Shown here piece after piece: positions 62,808-64,000 of a DNA stretch of 64,000 bases. Position 1 is the first letter of the stretch, and each line of letters begins with the position of its first letter. Source of the DNA: Citrifermentans bemidjiense Bem (GTDB lineage Bacteria; Desulfobacterota; Desulfuromonadia; Geobacterales; Geobacteraceae). Made by a program: the position numbers and the translations under genes. The DNA is taken from the NCBI RefSeq assembly GCF_000020725.1, contig NC_011146.1, forward strand, positions 62,001 to 126,000, given 5' to 3'. The notes under the pieces are model-generated. The model saw only the letters and a list, made by a program, of their open reading frames with translations. It ran no database searches and had not been told where the DNA came from.

Positions 62808-63287
62808 TCAGGGATTCGCGACTCCCTTGCTCCGCTTCCTGGCGGCGAAGTTATAGCACTGCAGGTAGGTGACGATGGTGAGGACGAAGCTGTAGTAGAT
62901 CACGCTCAGAACCAGGGTGGGGGTCGCAGGTTTCAGCGCCAGGATGAAGATGAAGAAGAATCCGAAAACGGCCATCTTGATGACGTCCGACCACCGCTTC
63001 TGCTTGGTGAAGGCCTTGAGCTCCTCCTGGTTCAGCGTCTTTCCGATCAGCGAGAAATCGCGCTCCGCTTCCTTGCCGGCAAACCGGAAGATCGGATAAA
63101 AGAGTAGCAGCTGGATCACGAATGCCGCCACGACTCCGCTCATGAACTGGTCCCCTCTCCCGAGTAGCTGGAGCCTCTGCTGGAAAAGCACGGCCATGAA
63201 AATGAGCAGTGCGATCAGCGCGCACTGCGCGACGGCAAAAATCCGGATCGTTTTTTTGATTTTCGGCAGGTCCATGATAGGGGGCAT
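62808..63287 (-). CDS. Four-helix membrane protein, function unknown
   Basis: This 159-residue inner-membrane protein has four hydrophobic segments (about residues 15-34, 47-67, 101-118 and 123-145) and a charged cytoplasmic loop (GKEAERDFSLIGKTLNQEELKAF is split across its ends). AGGAG precedes the first ATG (MPPIMDL) at good spacing, so that start was chosen over MDLPKI. No family name is supported. It is transcribed away from the YceH-type gene. Confidence 0.72.
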   Translation of the reverse strand: MPPIMDLPKIKKTIRIFAVAQCALIALLIFMAVLFQQRLQLLGRGDQFMSGVVAAFVIQLLLFYPIFRFAGKEAERDFSLIGKTLNQEELKAFTKQKRWSDVIKMAVFGFFFIFILALKPATPTLVLSVIYYSFVLTIVTYLQCYNFAARKRSKGVANP

Positions 63288-63569
63288 GTAATCTCCTGTG
63301 ATCGGTAGTCCCCTGCTGCAGGGCGAGATGGCGCTACCATAACAAATATAATGTTGTTATACAACACAAAGGTCTTCCCTCCCTCCGCCCCGGGGGACGA
63401 CACCTCTTTTCCTATTTTTAGCATTGATCCTTGCTTAAGAATCGAGTAATTTTAGCGAGCTTGCCAGAAGGACGCTTTGCGCCCATCCCTGCCGCGGTGT
63501 TTTAATAGTGGAGGTGCCGAAGCTTCCGGCAAGGCGGTATCATTCCCAGAAACAGAAGGAGTACGACTT

Positions 63570-64000
63570 ATGGAAGCGACGCTCGACGGCACCGAACTGC
63601 GGGTGCTGGGCTCTTTGGTCGAGAAAGACCTTACCACCCCCGAATATTACCCGCTCTCCCTGAACGCCCTGGTGAATGCCTGCAACCAGAAGTCGAACCG
63701 GGATCCGGTTTTGAGTCTCGACGAGTCCCAGGTGACCCGCGCGCTCGATACGCTGAGGTTCAAGCAGTACGCCCTGGTCTCGGGGAGCGGCGGACGGGTC
63801 GCCAAATACCGCCACGCCCTGGTGGAGAAGTTCCGCTTCTCCCCGGCGGAACTGGCCATCCTGTGCGAACTGATGCTGCGGGGTCCGCAGACAGTGGGAG
63901 AGCTTAGGGGGAGGGGAGAGCGGATGCACAAGTTCTCCGATCTCTCCGAGGTGGAGTCGGTGCTGGCAGACCTCGCGGAGCGCACCCCTTCCTTGGTGGC
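63570..64000 (+). CDS. YceH-family (DUF480) protein, 3' end outside window
   Basis: The first 143 codons encode a DUF480/YceH protein with its typical N-terminus (LRVLGSLVEKDLTTPEYYPL; SLNALVNACNQKSNRDPV) and two winged-helix repeats (SQVTRALDTLRFKQYALV; LCELMLRGPQTVGELRGR). AGAAGGA precedes the ATG by eight bases. The frame runs off the end of the window. The family's function is not established as far as I know; the wHTH repeats suggest nucleic-acid binding. Confidence 0.9.
   Translation, partial: MEATLDGTELRVLGSLVEKDLTTPEYYPLSLNALVNACNQKSNRDPVLSLDESQVTRALDTLRFKQYALVSGSGGRVAKYRHALVEKFRFSPAELAILCELMLRGPQTVGELRGRGERMHKFSDLSEVESVLADLAERTPSLV

Overview
The window is about 64 kb of GC-rich chromosome. 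The gene content points to a Geobacter-type member of the Geobacteraceae (Geobacter, Citrifermentans or Geomonas group). The main evidence is a nonaheme cytochrome c fused to cytochrome b (CbcL), a roughly 1300-residue exported multicopper oxidase of the OmpB type, many hybrid two-component and cyclic-di-GMP proteins, and a CooA-controlled CO dehydrogenase cluster. Nearly all genes are ordinary chromosomal genes. I found no rRNA, tRNA, CRISPR array or complete insertion sequence.

Layout. 0-4.2 kb: the 3' part of a GAF/histidine kinase/receiver hybrid, an OmpA-like lipoprotein and an M28 peptidase. 4.3-8.3 kb: an ovothiol operon (ovoA and an OvoB-like PLP lyase) followed by a secreted DUF6448-type protein. 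8.3-12.8 kb: a lower-GC accessory stretch with a RES/Xre toxin-antitoxin pair, a membrane-anchored coiled-coil protein, an FRG-domain protein, a periplasmic repeat protein and several inverted repeats. 13-17.2 kb: an RND efflux pump pair. 17.7-19.4 kb: a hybrid sensor kinase. 19.6-27.1 kb: cooA, then a seven-gene operon with a [NiFe]-hydrogenase small/ferredoxin fusion, a NuoC-like subunit, the hydrogenase large subunit, hypA, cooF, cooS and a His-rich cooC. A perfect CooA-type site lies upstream of the operon. 27.4-37.4 kb: REC-PilZ protein, UvrD/PcrA helicase, glycine-zipper lipoprotein, pdxA, a peptidoglycan glycosyltransferase, a REC/HD-GYP protein and a sensor diguanylate cyclase. 37.4-42.9 kb: a PP-loop thiolation-type enzyme, a 600-bp repeat field, a degenerate GspE-like protein, a PilT-like ATPase and an aminotransferase. 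43-50 kb: alpha/beta hydrolase, a small exported protein, the multicopper oxidase and a periplasmic rhodanese. 50-53.3 kb: glmS and glmU. 53.4-55.9 kb: a hypothetical protein and a frameshifted B12/radical-SAM gene. 56.3-64 kb: cbcL, guaC, an MFS transporter, dus, an FKBP isomerase, two small proteins and the start of a YceH-family gene.

How the parts work together. The coo cluster looks like a CO-sensing (CooA), CO-oxidising (CooS/CooF) and proton-reducing (group 4-like [NiFe] hydrogenase) unit with its own nickel handling (HypA, His-rich CooC). It lacks the membrane subunits normally present in CO-dependent energy-converting hydrogenases. CbcL and the multicopper oxidase belong to respiratory and metal-related electron transfer. 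A PilZ receiver, an HD-GYP phosphodiesterase and a diguanylate cyclase between 27 and 37 kb could respectively read, degrade and make cyclic-di-GMP.

The most unusual sequence features are a palindromic repeat inserted in frame in the hydrogenase small-subunit gene, a run of 13 G inside the diguanylate cyclase gene, a one-base frameshift in a G run of the radical-SAM gene, a CooA with Ser in place of the redox-switching Cys, and many dispersed palindromic intergenic repeats.
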